Assembly: GCA_030684355.1 (NCBI GenBank) | Contig: JAUXTN010000206.1 | Span: 1-60,766, forward strand | Direction: 5' to 3' | DNA: 60,766 nucleotides | Origin: Pseudomonadota bacterium | Lineage (GTDB): Bacteria; Myxococcota_A; UBA796; SXON01 | Shown: one piece after another, positions 32,745 through 42,300 of the stretch | Position numbering within the stretch: the stretch's first letter is position 1 | Layout: each line of letters begins with the position of its first letter | Made by a program: the position numbers and the translations under genes | The notes under the pieces: model-generated | What the model was told of the DNA's origin: nothing | Seen by the model: only the letters and a program-made list of their open reading frames with translations | The model's database searches: none

Positions 32745-34436
32745 CTACCGCCGCGTATCCACCTGCGCCCGGATCTCCGCCGGCTCTGCCGCGAGGTAGG
32801 CCCGGATGTACGCGAACTGGTCGGTGTGCTGCGCGTAGGTGTAGCCGGAGAGGCCGGTGGCGGCGTCGTCCGCGGCGTAGTCGTCGATGAGGACCTCGAT
32901 CTCGTCGAGCGTCTCCATGACCTGCATGCTGGTGGCGGCGTCTTCGCCCTCGATGCGGTCCGCCAATTCGTCCAGGATGTCGAGGTAGCGCTCCTCGCAG
33001 GTCTCGTTGGAGAGGCACCACGAGAGGATGGAGCCGCCACAACTGAAGTACTCGTGGCCGTAGTTGTACCCGAGGTTGTCGAACGTGAGGTCGAGGCTCG
33101 AGGGCTGCATGCTGGCGAGGCCGGTCTCGGGGTCCCAATAGACGCGGTAGTTGTGGGGCGAGCAGTAGCCGTCCCACTGGCCGACCGCGATCTCGCCCGC
33201 GATCATGCGCAGGGCGGACTCGAGGTCGAGCACCTGTTCCATGGCCTCGACGTTGGCGTCGGTCGCGGTGCTGCGGAGCAGGCTGGCGATGGGCTCCAGG
33301 ACGCTCGTGTCACAGGGGTAGCCCTCCTCGCAGTCCCACCCCGAGCCGGCGCTCGTGAAGTCGCCGCTGCCGGGCTCCCAGAGGTACCCGTCGCTGTTGC
33401 CGTACCAGCTCTCGAGGAAGGTGTCGTCGTACGCCTCGGAGAACAGGTAGAGGCCCTTGTCGGTGCCGCTCACGTCCAACCACGCGTAACTGTTGCGGAT
33501 CGACGGGACGCCGAACTCGCGCATGATGTGGTACGACATGTACTCGCGGACATGCGAGGCGTCCCAGATCATGTTGATGAGGTGGAACTTCTTCAGGCCG
33601 CGGAAGCGCAGGTCGCCGAAGCGGTTGGTGTCGATCTTGAAGGAGCACTTCTGGTCGATCGTGCGCAGCGTGGACGAGCCGCGGATGCGGGCGCCGATGG
33701 GGTCGATCTCGCTGCCGTCGACCGTGATGATGCCCTCGACGTAGGTGGAGTAGGTGCTGCGCAGGCTCGCGAGCGCGGCGGTGTCGAGGTCGAGGTAGAC
33801 GGTGTGGACGCCGTAGAGCCCGAACATCGTGCTGTCGGTGTCGAGGGTGTCCGACGGGGTGTTGCCGTTGGTCTCGCCGGCGGTGGTCCAGATGGTCGGC
33901 GCCCAGTCGCCGCCGTCGGGGAAGCGCGCCCAGGACACGTCGGCGTCGAGCTCGCCGGTGGCCATGCGGTCGACCACCCAGCCGTCCACCGCGAGGGTGA
34001 GGGTGTCGCCGTCGGCGTCGAGCGTGAAGGGGGCGTGGTCGGTGGCGGTGCCCTCGTCGGCGTAGACGAGCAAGAACCCGCCGGGGAGGATCTCTCCCTC
34101 GACGCCCATCCACACGCGGCCGGAGTCATCGGTGAGGGTGACGCGGTCGAGCGCGACGCTCTCCGCCGAGTCGTTGTAGAGCTCGACCCAGTCCGGGTAG
34201 TCGCCCGAGACGTTGAGCGTGAAGCCGTTCTTCGACATCACCTCGTTCAGGACGAGGTTCGGCGGCGCCTCCTCTTCCGGGAGGGGGGTCTCCCCGGCGG
34301 TGTCGTCGGCGGGGGGATCGACGGCGGTGTCCTCGGTGTCGTCGACGTACGGGTCGTCCCCGTCGGACAGCGAGGGAACGAAGGAGGGGGCCCCTTCCTC
34401 GACCGGCAGGTAACAGGCGAGCAACAGCGAGAACAT
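32745..34436 (-). CDS. CotH-family protein kinase lipoprotein with lamin-tail domain
   Basis: A 563-residue lipoprotein (LLLAC, Cys8). An acidic linker precedes a lamin-tail domain (about 60-165: LVLNEVMSKNGFTLN, PDWVELYNDS, GGFLLVYADEG). The CotH domain spans about 205-500: DIDPIGARIRG-type start (EIDPIGARIRGSSTLR), KCSFKIDTNRFG, GLKKFHLINMIWDAS, LDVSGTDKGLYLFSEAYDD, then WDGYCSPHNYRVYWD and SSLDLTFDN, carrying the family's active-site Asp/Asn residues. CotH proteins phosphorylate spore-coat proteins in Bacillus; related bacterial lipoproteins outside spore formers are uncharacterised. The lipid anchor puts the kinase outside the cytoplasm, so its ATP source is unclear. Operon with the Cys-rich EF-hand lipoprotein. 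Confidence 0.88.
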   Translation of the reverse strand: MFSLLLACYLPVEEGAPSFVPSLSDGDDPYVDDTEDTAVDPPADDTAGETPLPEEEAPPNLVLNEVMSKNGFTLNVSGDYPDWVELYNDSAESVALDRVTLTDDSGRVWMGVEGEILPGGFLLVYADEGTATDHAPFTLDADGDTLTLAVDGWVVDRMATGELDADVSWARFPDGGDWAPTIWTTAGETNGNTPSDTLDTDSTMFGLYGVHTVYLDLDTAALASLRSTYSTYVEGIITVDGSEIDPIGARIRGSSTLRTIDQKCSFKIDTNRFGDLRFRGLKKFHLINMIWDASHVREYMSYHIMREFGVPSIRNSYAWLDVSGTDKGLYLFSEAYDDTFLESWYGNSDGYLWEPGSGDFTSAGSGWDCEEGYPCDTSVLEPIASLLRSTATDANVEAMEQVLDLESALRMIAGEIAVGQWDGYCSPHNYRVYWDPETGLASMQPSSLDLTFDNLGYNYGHEYFSCGGSILSWCLSNETCEERYLDILDELADRIEGEDAATSMQVMETLDEIEVLIDDYAADDAATGLSGYTYAQHTDQFAYIRAYLAAEPAEIRAQVDTRR

Positions 34437-34555
34437 GCCGGCAGCTTAGCAGAGCCCGGGCTTGATCGACAGCGCGTTCGCGGGATCAGAGCACGCGGCT
34501 GAAGTAGGCGGTTTCGAGGCCCCCTCCTTCCAGCGCGACGTGTGCGCCCGCGTCG

Positions 34556-35224
34556 TTACTTGCCCTTGCCGCGCCCGCGGCTGCGGCCGTTCTGCTCGGC
34601 CATCAGGCGCTTGTACCCGGGGAGATCCGAGAGCTCGGGGAGCAGCACGATCTCGATGCGGCGGTTCTGGGTGCGGCCGCTGGCCGAGCCGTTCGACGAG
34701 ACGGGCGAGTTGTCCGCGAAGGTGGCGGCGGAGACGTGGTCCTCCGGGAAGCCGTTCGCGATCATGTGCTGGGTGACGGCGATCGCCCGGGCGGCGCCGA
34801 GGTGCCAGTTCGTGGGGTACTGCGCCGTGTTGATGGGCTCGTTGTCGGTGTGGCCCTCGACCTGGAAGTCGCGATCGCCGACGCGCTTGGCGAGCAGGCG
34901 GGTGATGTCCGCGAGGTCCTTCTTGCCGGCGGGGGAGAGCTCGGACGACCCGGAGGCGAACAACACGTCCGACGCGACGCCGAGGGTGATGCGGCCGTCG
35001 ACCACCTCGACCTTCAACAGGCCGCGGTCGATGAGGGGCTTGAAGTCGGCGAGGAGCTCCTTGAAGGCCTTCAGCTGCGCCTCGGCGCGGGCATCGAGCT
35101 TCTCGACGCGCTCGTGCAGCCGCTCGTTCTCGTTCTGGACCTTCACGTACTGGGCCTTCGACACGCAGCCGACGCTGGACACCGCGCTGGCGGAGAGGAC
35201 GGCGATCAGGATCCAAGGGCGCAT
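34556..35224 (-). CDS. OmpA/MotB-domain lipoprotein
   Basis: A 222-residue outer-membrane lipoprotein; the signal ends SSVGC (Cys20). Residues 25-70 form a coiled coil (VQNENERLHERVEKLDARAEAQLKAF). The OmpA-like peptidoglycan-binding domain (about 75-200) has DVLFASGSSELSPAG, VEGHTDNEPI, NWHLGAARAIAVTQHMI and RTQNRRIEIVLLPEL. Such proteins tether the outer membrane to peptidoglycan. Lys/Arg-rich residues end the protein. It stands alone between the CotH operon and the MFS gene; the 119-bp gap on its 3' side holds no recognised feature. Confidence 0.93.
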   Translation of the reverse strand: MRPWILIAVLSASAVSSVGCVSKAQYVKVQNENERLHERVEKLDARAEAQLKAFKELLADFKPLIDRGLLKVEVVDGRITLGVASDVLFASGSSELSPAGKKDLADITRLLAKRVGDRDFQVEGHTDNEPINTAQYPTNWHLGAARAIAVTQHMIANGFPEDHVSAATFADNSPVSSNGSASGRTQNRRIEIVLLPELSDLPGYKRLMAEQNGRSRGRGKGK

Positions 35225-35281
35225 GCGAAGCCTCCAAGCGCCCGAAGCATAACCGCGTGCGGGCGCCAGGGCGGGGGAGCG

Positions 35282-36550
35282 CTACGCGGCGGAGGGGACG
35301 GGCCGCGCCGAGATCGCGAGCGGCACGAGCCCGAGGAGCGCGAGCGTGGCGCCGACGGCGAACGCGACGGGCGCCCCGAAGACGGTCCAGAGCCAGCCGA
35401 AGAGGAGCCCGGCGGGGAGCGCCACGAGCCCGGTGACGAGGTGGTACCAGCCGAGCGCGGTGCCGGTCGCGCCGTCCTCCGCGAGCTGCGCGGCCACGGC
35501 CTTCTCCGCCCCTTCCACGAGCCCGTGGTAGAGGCCGTACACGACGAAGAGCGTCACGAACGTGGTCGCGGACGCCGCGGCGCCGAACCCCACGTAGATG
35601 CCCGCGCTCACGACCCACCCGGCGGCGATGAGGCGGCGGCGGCCGAAGCGGTCGGCGAGCGGGCCGGCGCCGGCCGAGGCGAGGCTCTTCACGAGGTGGA
35701 GCGCCATCCAGAGGAGCGGGAGGGCGGCCATCGGCACGCCGCCGCCGCCCTCTTCGGCGGGGAGGCCGGCCTTCAGGAGCAGGAAGGCGTCGCTCGCGTG
35801 GCCGAGCCCGAAGAGCGCGACCGCGGCGAGGTACCAGCGCAGGCGGCCCTTGGGGAAGGGGGTGGTCCACGGCGGCGGCGGCACGGCCTTCACGGCCACC
35901 GCCTTCCCGGGCACGAGCACGGGCACGGGGGCCTCGACGACGAGGACGACGGGAGGGTCGACCGGCGGCTCCCGCACGAGCAGCACGAGCAGGAGCAGGG
36001 CGACGAACGAGGGGACGGCGCTGTAGAAGAAGAGGGTGCGGAGGTCGCTGACGCCCAGGGTCAGCGCCGCGGCGGCGAGCAGCGCCCCGATGACCGCGCC
36101 GAAGTGGTCCATCGCGCGGTGGAAGCCGTAGACGGAGCCGAGGCGCTCGGGCGGCGCCCCCGCGGCGAGCAGGGCGTCGCGCGGCGTGGTGCGCAGGCCC
36201 TTGCCGACGCGGTCGGTGACGCGCAGGACGAGCACCATCCACGGCCCGGTCGCCATCGCGAGCAGCGGCCGGGTGAGCGCCGCGAGCGCGTAGCCACCGA
36301 CGACGAGGGGCACCCGGCGGCCCCACCGGTCGACGATCCGGCCCGACACGAGCTTCAACACGCTGGCGGTGGCGTCCGCGGCGCCCTCGACGAGCCCCAA
36401 CATGGCGGGCGCGCCCCCGAGCGTCACCGTGAGGAAGATCGGGAAGAGCGGCGCGATCATGTCGGACGCGGCGTCGTTGAGCAGGCTCACGAGGCCGAGC
36501 GTGAGCACGTTCCGGGAGAGCCAGGGGGGCAGGCGGGGCTTCATCGCCAT
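35282..36550 (-). CDS. MFS transporter
   Basis: A 422-residue 12-helix major facilitator. Diagnostic stretches are NVLTLGLVSLLNDAASDMIAPLFP, DRWGRRVPLVVGGYALAALTRPLLA, the between-helix motif DRVGKGLRTTPRDALLA and GFHRAMDHFGAVIGALLA, which place it in a subfamily found widely in bacteria, with substrates unknown. The loop between the two six-helix bundles is long and Pro/Val-rich (about 190-230). It could export drugs or metabolites. It is 57 bp upstream of the OmpA lipoprotein on the same strand. No regulator is adjacent. Confidence 0.92.
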   Translation of the reverse strand: MAMKPRLPPWLSRNVLTLGLVSLLNDAASDMIAPLFPIFLTVTLGGAPAMLGLVEGAADATASVLKLVSGRIVDRWGRRVPLVVGGYALAALTRPLLAMATGPWMVLVLRVTDRVGKGLRTTPRDALLAAGAPPERLGSVYGFHRAMDHFGAVIGALLAAAALTLGVSDLRTLFFYSAVPSFVALLLLVLLVREPPVDPPVVLVVEAPVPVLVPGKAVAVKAVPPPPWTTPFPKGRLRWYLAAVALFGLGHASDAFLLLKAGLPAEEGGGGVPMAALPLLWMALHLVKSLASAGAGPLADRFGRRRLIAAGWVVSAGIYVGFGAAASATTFVTLFVVYGLYHGLVEGAEKAVAAQLAEDGATGTALGWYHLVTGLVALPAGLLFGWLWTVFGAPVAFAVGATLALLGLVPLAISARPVPSAA

Positions 36551-36736
36551 CCCCGCGCGAGGGATGCGGAAGGCGGCCGCCCTGCGGCCGGTCCGGCCGG
36601 CGAGCCCGGGTGCCGGACGATCACCCCGACGCCCCGATCGCCGGCCGACCGAGCCCGCAGGGCGAGCCTGGAGCAGCCCGACCCCGAGCGAAGCGAGGGG
36701 GCGCGCCCCCCGGAGCGCGCCGTCACGGGGCGGCGG
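36551..36736. other. 186-bp intergenic region with dyads
   Basis: Lies between the CDF gene end (36737) and the MFS start (36550), both on the minus strand. It contains a perfect GGGGGCGCGCCCCC palindrome near 36699 that could act as a terminator for the CDF gene. No credible coding frame was found; a 61-codon frame overlaps these dyads but has no ribosome binding site. Confidence 0.4.
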
Positions 36737-37918
36737 TCATGGGTGGAAGCCCTCTTCCACGAAGTCGACGGGCTCGAGCTGGATGGTCGTGTGGCCGATG
36801 GAGAAGCGCGACCGCAGCGAGGCGGCGAGGGTGCCGAGGAGCTCGTGGCCGTCGACCGTGCCGTCGACCACGACGTGGCCGCTCATGGCGACCATGCCGC
36901 TCGTGATCGTCCACACGTGCAGATCGTGGACCGCCTGCACCCCCGGCGTGCCGCACATCACCGCGCGCACCTCGCCGACGTCGATGTGGGCGGGCGCGCC
37001 CTCCATCAGCACGTGCACGGCCTCGTTCAGGAGCGCGTAGGACGCGTGCAGCACGAGCAGCGCGATGGCGGCGGAGGCGACGGGATCGGCCCAGGTCCAG
37101 CCCTTCCACCACACGAGGGCGCCCGCGACGAGCGCGCCGACGGAGCCGAGGGCGTCGGAGAGGACGTGCAGCCAGGCGCCGCGGAGGTTCATGTCCTGGT
37201 GGCGGCCCCCCGCGAGGACGGCGAGGCCGAGCAGGTTCACGACGAGGCCGCCCGCGGCGACCGCCATCATCACCGGGGCGACGACGGGCGCGGGGTCGGA
37301 GAGGCGCTGGGCGGCCTCCCAGAGGATGCCGAGGGCGACGGCGACCAACGCGCCGCCGTTGACGACGGCCGCGAGGACCTCCGCGCGGTGGAACCCGTAG
37401 GTGCGCGTGGCGGTGGGCGGGCGGCGGGCCATGCGCAGGGCGAAGAGCGCGATGGCGAGCGCCGCGGCGTCCGAGGTCATGTGCCCGGCGTCCGCGAGGA
37501 GCGCGAGGGAGCCCGACCACAGGCCGCCGAAGAGCTCGACGAAGATGTAGCCGACGACGAGCGCGAGCATCACGACGATGCGACGCTCGTTGCCCGGGGT
37601 GCGGAGGTGGCCGTGGTCGTGGCCGTGCCCGTGCTCGTGCGCGGCGTGGCCGTGGTCGTGCGCGGTGGAGATCGGGGGCGTGGGGGAGATGGCGGGCGCG
37701 GGGCTCCCGGCGTTCGCGTGGTCGCGGCCGTGCGCGTCGTGCTCGTGGCCGTGGTGCGCGTCGTGCTCGCGCGCGTCATGCTCGTGGGCATCGTGGCCGT
37801 GGGCATCGTGGCCGTGCGCGGCGTGGCCGTGCGCGTCGTGGCCGTGACCGCCGTGCTCGTGGCCGTGGCCGTGACCGCCGTGCTCGTGGCCGTGACCACG
37901 ATTGGGATCGTTCGCCAT
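36737..37918 (-). CDS. Cation diffusion facilitator (Zn/Co/Cd exporter) with His-rich tail
   Basis: A 393-residue CDF-family H+/metal antiporter with six membrane segments from about residue 113. Metal-site motifs are LLADAGHMTSDAAAL (His-x3-Asp in helix 2) and AWLHVLSDALGSVGAL (helix 5). The cytoplasmic C-terminal domain has VHDLHVWTITSG, HVVVDG and IGHTTIQLEP, as in CzcD/ZitB proteins. The N-terminal about 108 residues hold roughly 33 His in GH, EH and DAHGHDAH repeats, far longer than the usual His loop, a probable metal-buffering or sensing tail. It is divergent from the lipoprotein gene at 37995. Confidence 0.94.
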   Translation of the reverse strand: MANDPNRGHGHEHGGHGHGHEHGGHGHDAHGHAAHGHDAHGHDAHEHDAREHDAHHGHEHDAHGRDHANAGSPAPAISPTPPISTAHDHGHAAHEHGHGHDHGHLRTPGNERRIVVMLALVVGYIFVELFGGLWSGSLALLADAGHMTSDAAALAIALFALRMARRPPTATRTYGFHRAEVLAAVVNGGALVAVALGILWEAAQRLSDPAPVVAPVMMAVAAGGLVVNLLGLAVLAGGRHQDMNLRGAWLHVLSDALGSVGALVAGALVWWKGWTWADPVASAAIALLVLHASYALLNEAVHVLMEGAPAHIDVGEVRAVMCGTPGVQAVHDLHVWTITSGMVAMSGHVVVDGTVDGHELLGTLAASLRSRFSIGHTTIQLEPVDFVEEGFHP

Positions 37919-37979
37919 GCGCCCGGCTAACCCTACATGGCCGGGGAGGCCGCCTTTCAGCAGCCGGGTTGCCCCGTGC

Positions 37980-37985
37980 TACAAT
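37980..37985 (+). promoter_or_regulatory. Candidate -10 element (TACAAT)
   Basis: TACAAT lies 10 bp before ATG 37995 in an otherwise GC-rich gap, placing transcription start at or next to the start codon, so the lipoprotein mRNA may be leaderless or nearly so. A matching -35 is weak. Confidence 0.3.
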
Positions 37986-37994
37986 CGCGTGGCC

Positions 37995-38744
37995 ATGCTG
38001 CTCGCCTTCCTGTTCGCGTGCTCCGCCCCCCCCGAAGAGACCCCTCCCGAGATGGAGGAGCTCACGTGGATGATGCTGCGGGACTTCGGTACGGACGAGC
38101 TCGCCGGCGAGGCCGAGTACCTCGCCGCCTGGATCGACGAGGAGATCGAGGCCGCCGAGGTCGGCTACGAGGTCGAGACCCCCGCGATGGCCTACGTCGA
38201 GGACCTCACGTTCAGCGAGAACCTGGAGCTCGGCAACATGTCGGGCGGGCTCGTCATCAAGCGCGTGCGCGGCACGCTCGACGCGTACGCCGCGGTGATG
38301 ACGGAGGTCGACCAGACCTTCGCGGACGACAGCTACGACAAGTGGGAGCGCACGCTCACCAACGGCAGCGAGGCCGCGTGGGCCGACCACGAGGACCTCG
38401 TGGCGGACGACGACATCGAGAAGAACGGCGGCTTCGGCATCGTGCTGCCCTACCCGAGCCTCCGCCAGTACAAGTGGGTCACGCTCGAGCGCGGCGAGGT
38501 AATCGTGAGCCACGCCGTCATCTACGAAGAAGGCTGGGCGGACGACAGCAACGGGATCGTCGGCGGGTTTACGATCGAGGTGCTCCTCCCGGACGGCGAG
38601 GACACGATCTGGCTCAACTGCACGTGGACCCAGGTGATCTCCATCGTGGGCGACAACCCGGACTTCTACACGGACCAGATCATCCAGGGCTCCACCGCCG
38701 TGATGGCCGGCACCGAGCTCTACGTGTCCGGGCCGGGCGAGTGA
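37995..38744 (+). CDS. Hypothetical lipoprotein
   Basis: A 249-residue lipoprotein from ATG 37995; signal is very short, LLAFLFAC (Cys9), and followed by a Pro/Glu linker. The mature part (about 25-245) is acidic, mixed alpha/beta, with paired Trp-rich strands (YKWVTLERGEVIVSHAVIYEEGW, IVGGFTIEVLLPDGEDTIWLNCTW). I do not recognise a family. A longer open frame from 37902 enters the divergent CDF region and is not used. Its TGA overlaps the GTG start of a CoA-binding protein (GTGA at 38741), so the two are probably translated together, although one is exported and the other cytoplasmic. Confidence 0.78.
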   Translation: MLLAFLFACSAPPEETPPEMEELTWMMLRDFGTDELAGEAEYLAAWIDEEIEAAEVGYEVETPAMAYVEDLTFSENLELGNMSGGLVIKRVRGTLDAYAAVMTEVDQTFADDSYDKWERTLTNGSEAAWADHEDLVADDDIEKNGGFGIVLPYPSLRQYKWVTLERGEVIVSHAVIYEEGWADDSNGIVGGFTIEVLLPDGEDTIWLNCTWTQVISIVGDNPDFYTDQIIQGSTAVMAGTELYVSGPGE

Positions 38745-39187
38745 CCACGGGGCGGGCGATCGTGGCCCAGGACGACGTGCGGGCGGTGCTCGTGCGGGCG
38801 CGGGTCGTCGCGGTGCTCGGGGCGCACTCGGACTCCTCCCGGCCGGCCCACTACGTGCCCGCCTACATGCACGGCGTCGGGTCACGCATCCTGCCGGTCA
38901 ACCCCCTGCTCGTGGGGCAGACGCTGTTCGGCGAGCCGGTGCGGGCGTCCCTGGTCGACCTCGGGGAGCCGGTGGACGTGGTCGACGTGTTCCGTCGCCC
39001 CGAGGCCCTGCCCGCCCACCTCGACGAGCTCCTCGGCATGCGCCCGCTGCCGGCGGTGGTGTGGTTCCAGCAGGGCATCCGCAACGACGCCGTCGCGGCA
39101 GCGCTCATCGCGGCGGGCATCGACGTGGTGCAGGACCGCTGCATGCTCGCGGACCACCGCCGCTGGGGCCTCGGCCGGATCTCGTAG
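38741..39187 (+). CDS. CoA-binding domain protein (YccU-like)
   Basis: A 148-residue single-domain protein from GTG 38741. It matches the CoA-binding Rossmann domain: VVAVLGAHSDSSRPAHYVPAYMHGVGSRILPVNP (nucleotide-binding loop and strand), VDVVDVFRRPEALPAHLDEL, and VVWFQQGIRNDAVAAALIAAGIDVVQDRCMLADHRR, the family's closing signature. Stand-alone YccU-like proteins bind CoA or acyl-CoA; their cellular role is not firmly known. Length is normal. It follows the lipoprotein with a 4-bp overlap. Confidence 0.9.
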   Translation: MTTGRAIVAQDDVRAVLVRARVVAVLGAHSDSSRPAHYVPAYMHGVGSRILPVNPLLVGQTLFGEPVRASLVDLGEPVDVVDVFRRPEALPAHLDELLGMRPLPAVVWFQQGIRNDAVAAALIAAGIDVVQDRCMLADHRRWGLGRIS

Positions 39188-39219
39188 CCAGGCCGGCTGG
39201 CGCACGGCCTGACTGTCGT

Positions 39220-39272
39220 TGTCGGCGGATGGGCGAGGGCCCCGCCCAGCACCCGGTCGGATGCCGGCGACA
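39220..39272 (+). other. Possible structured 5' region before the double-core kinase
   Basis: Within the 150-bp gap before GTG 39338, TGTCGGC (39220) can pair with GCCGGCGACA (39263-39272) around an inner TGGGCG/CGCCCA hairpin. No riboswitch class was recognised. The rest of the 39188-39337 gap shows no open frame. Confidence 0.25.
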
Positions 39273-39337
39273 GCAAAAGACAGCCGGACGGGCCCGTCGG
39301 AGCGCATCGGCGGGTTTGGGAGCCCGAGAGGGTCCCG

Positions 39338-42300
39338 GTGGAAGAAGAGCACGAGAATGCAGACGGCCGCGGCGCCCCCGCCGAGACCCCCCCGTTCCTC
39401 GCGGGCGGCGGCGAGTGCGGGGCGTTGATCCGCTCGTTCGACTGGTCGCGCACCCCGTTGGGACCGCCCGCGGAGTGGCCGCTCGCGCTCCGCACCCTCG
39501 TGCGCATCATCCTGACCTCGCGCCAGCCGATGTTCGTCTGGTGGGGCCCGGACCTCATCAACCTCTACAACGACCCCTACCGCTCGATCATCGGCGGCAA
39601 GCACCCAGGTGCGCTCGGTCAGCCGGCGTCGGAGGTCTGGCGGGAGATCTGGGACGAGACGGGGCCGCGCGCGCGCGCCGCGATGTCGCGGGACGAGGGA
39701 AGCTACGACGAGGCGCTGCTGCTGATCATGGAGCGCTACGGCTACCGGGAGGAGACCTACTTCACGTTCTCCTACAGCCCCGTCGCCGACGAGCGCGGCG
39801 GCATCGGCGGGGTCTTCTGCGCGAACACGGACGACACGCAGCGCATCTTCGGGGAGCGGCAACTGGCGTTGCTCGGCGAGCTCGCCGCGGTCGGCGCGGA
39901 GGTGCGCACGGTCGCGGAGGCGTGCCGGGCCGGCGCCCTCGCCCTGGGGACGAACCGCCGCGACCTCCCGTTCGCGCTCCTCTACCGGTTGGACGCCGCG
40001 CGGGGACGGTTCGTGTTGGCCGGCGCCTCGGGGGTGGACCCGGGCGCCGCCATCGCGCCGGAGACCGTCCCGGTCGACGGGCCCTCGCCGTGGCCGCTCG
40101 CGGACGCGCTGCGGGACGGGACGACGCGGGAGGTCGACGACCTGGCGGGGCTCGGGCCGCTCCCGACGGGGGACTGGGACGAGCCCCCGACCCGTGCGCG
40201 AGTGATGCCCATCCCGGCGGCACACGGCGCGGGCACGGCGGCGCTCCTGGTGGTGGGGCTCAGCCCGTATCGTCGGCTCGACGACCCCTACCGGGGGCTC
40301 CTGACGCTGGTGGTCAGCCAGCTCGCGTCGTCGTTCGCCACCGCGCGGGCCTACGAGGAGGAGCGCGAGCGCGCCGAGGCCCTCACGGCGCTCGACCGCG
40401 CGAAGACGCTGTTCTTCAGCAACGTGAGCCACGAGTTCCGGACGCCGCTCACCCTCATGCTGGGGCCGCTGCGGGACGCGCTGGAATCCCCCGACCGCGC
40501 GCTCGTCGGCCCCGAGCTCGACGCGGCGTACCGCAACGCCATGCGCCTCCTGCGCCTGACGAACACGCTCCTCGACTTCTCCCGGTTCGAGGCTGGGCGC
40601 ATCCAGACTTCGTTCGAGCCGACGGACCTCGCCGAGCTGACTCGGAGCGTCGCGAGCGTGTTCCGTTCGCTCGTGGAGGGCGCGCACCTCACCTACACGG
40701 TCGACTGCCAGGGGACGGCGGGCCTGTACGTCGACCGGGCGATGTGGGAGAAGGTGGTGCTGAACCTCGTCTCCAACGCGTTCAAGCACACCTTCACGGG
40801 CGCCATCACGGTGACGCTCCGGACCGAGGGCAGCGCCGAGGTGCTGCGGGTGGCCGACACCGGCGTCGGCATCGCGCCCGAGCACCTCCCCCTCATCTTC
40901 GACCGCTTCCACCGGGTGCACGGCGCGCGGGCGCGCACCCACGAGGGGACCGGCATCGGGCTCGCGTTGGTGCAGGAGGTCGTGCGGATCCACGGTGGCA
41001 CGATCGAGGTGCGCAGCGAGCCGGGGCAGGGGACCGAGTTCGCGGTGTCCATGCCCCACGGCACGGCGCACCTCCCGGCCGACCGCCTCGTCGCGGGCAC
41101 GAGGCAGGAGACCGGGCACCACGCGGACCCGTACCTGGTGGAGGCCGCGGGCTGGGTGGCGCCCGCGGAGCCGGAGGAGGCGCGCCTCGGGTTCGCCCCG
41201 TTCGAGCCTGACACCCGGGTGGTGCTCGCCGACGACAACGCGGACATGCGCCGGTACCTGGGCCGGCTGCTCGCCCGGCACTGGACGGTGGAGACCGCCC
41301 CGGACGGCGAGGCGGCGCTCGAGCTCATCCGCGCCCGGCCGCCCGACCTCGTGCTCGCCGACGTGATGATGCCGCGCCGCGACGGCTTCGGGCTCCTCTG
41401 CGCGCTCCGCGACGACCCGCGGACGCGCTCGGTCCCGGTCATCCTGCTGTCGGCCCGCGCGGGCGAGGAGGCCCGCATCCAGGGGCTCGACGCGGGGGCG
41501 GACGACTACCTCGTGAAGCCGTTCGCGGCGGTTGAGCTGGTGGCCCGCATCCGGTCGCAGATCGAGCTGTCGCGGATGCGCCGAGCGCGCGAGCAGGAGA
41601 GCGCCCGCCTCACCGCCGAGCTGGAGGCGCACGTGGAGGCCCGGACCCAGGACCTCAAAGCGCAGACCGCGGCGCTCGAGGCGGCCAACCGGGAGCTCTC
41701 CGCCTTCACCTACACCATCGCCCACGACCTGCGCGCCCCGCTGCGCACGATGCACCGCTTCGGGGATGCCCTGGCGAACGAGTACGGGCACGCCTTGGAC
41801 GAGACCGCACGCGGCTATGCGGACCGCATCGTGCGTGGGTCGCAGAAGATGGACCAGCTCATCCGGGGCCTCCTCGACTACAGCCACGTCGCGCGCACGG
41901 CCGTGCGGTGCGAGCGTGTGGACGTGGGCGCCGTGCTCGCGGACGTCTGCCGCCTCCATCCCGACTGCGCCCGGCACATACGCGTCGACGGGCCCCTGCC
42001 TCACGCGAAGGGGGACACGGTCCTGCTCTACCAGGTGTTGTCGAATCTCCTCACGAACGCCTGCAAGTTCGTCGCGCCGGGGGTGACGCCCCGGGTGCAC
42101 ATCCGCGCCGAGCCGGACGGGTCGGGGACGGGGACGTGCATCGTCCTGCAGGACAACGGGATCGGCATCGCGCCCGAGCAGTTCCAACGCATCTTCGGGG
42201 TGTTCGAGCGGCTGCACCGCTCCGAGGCGTACGAGGGGACCGGCATCGGGCTCGCGATCGCGGCGCGCGCCGCCGAGCGCATGGGGGGGCGCCTCGACGT

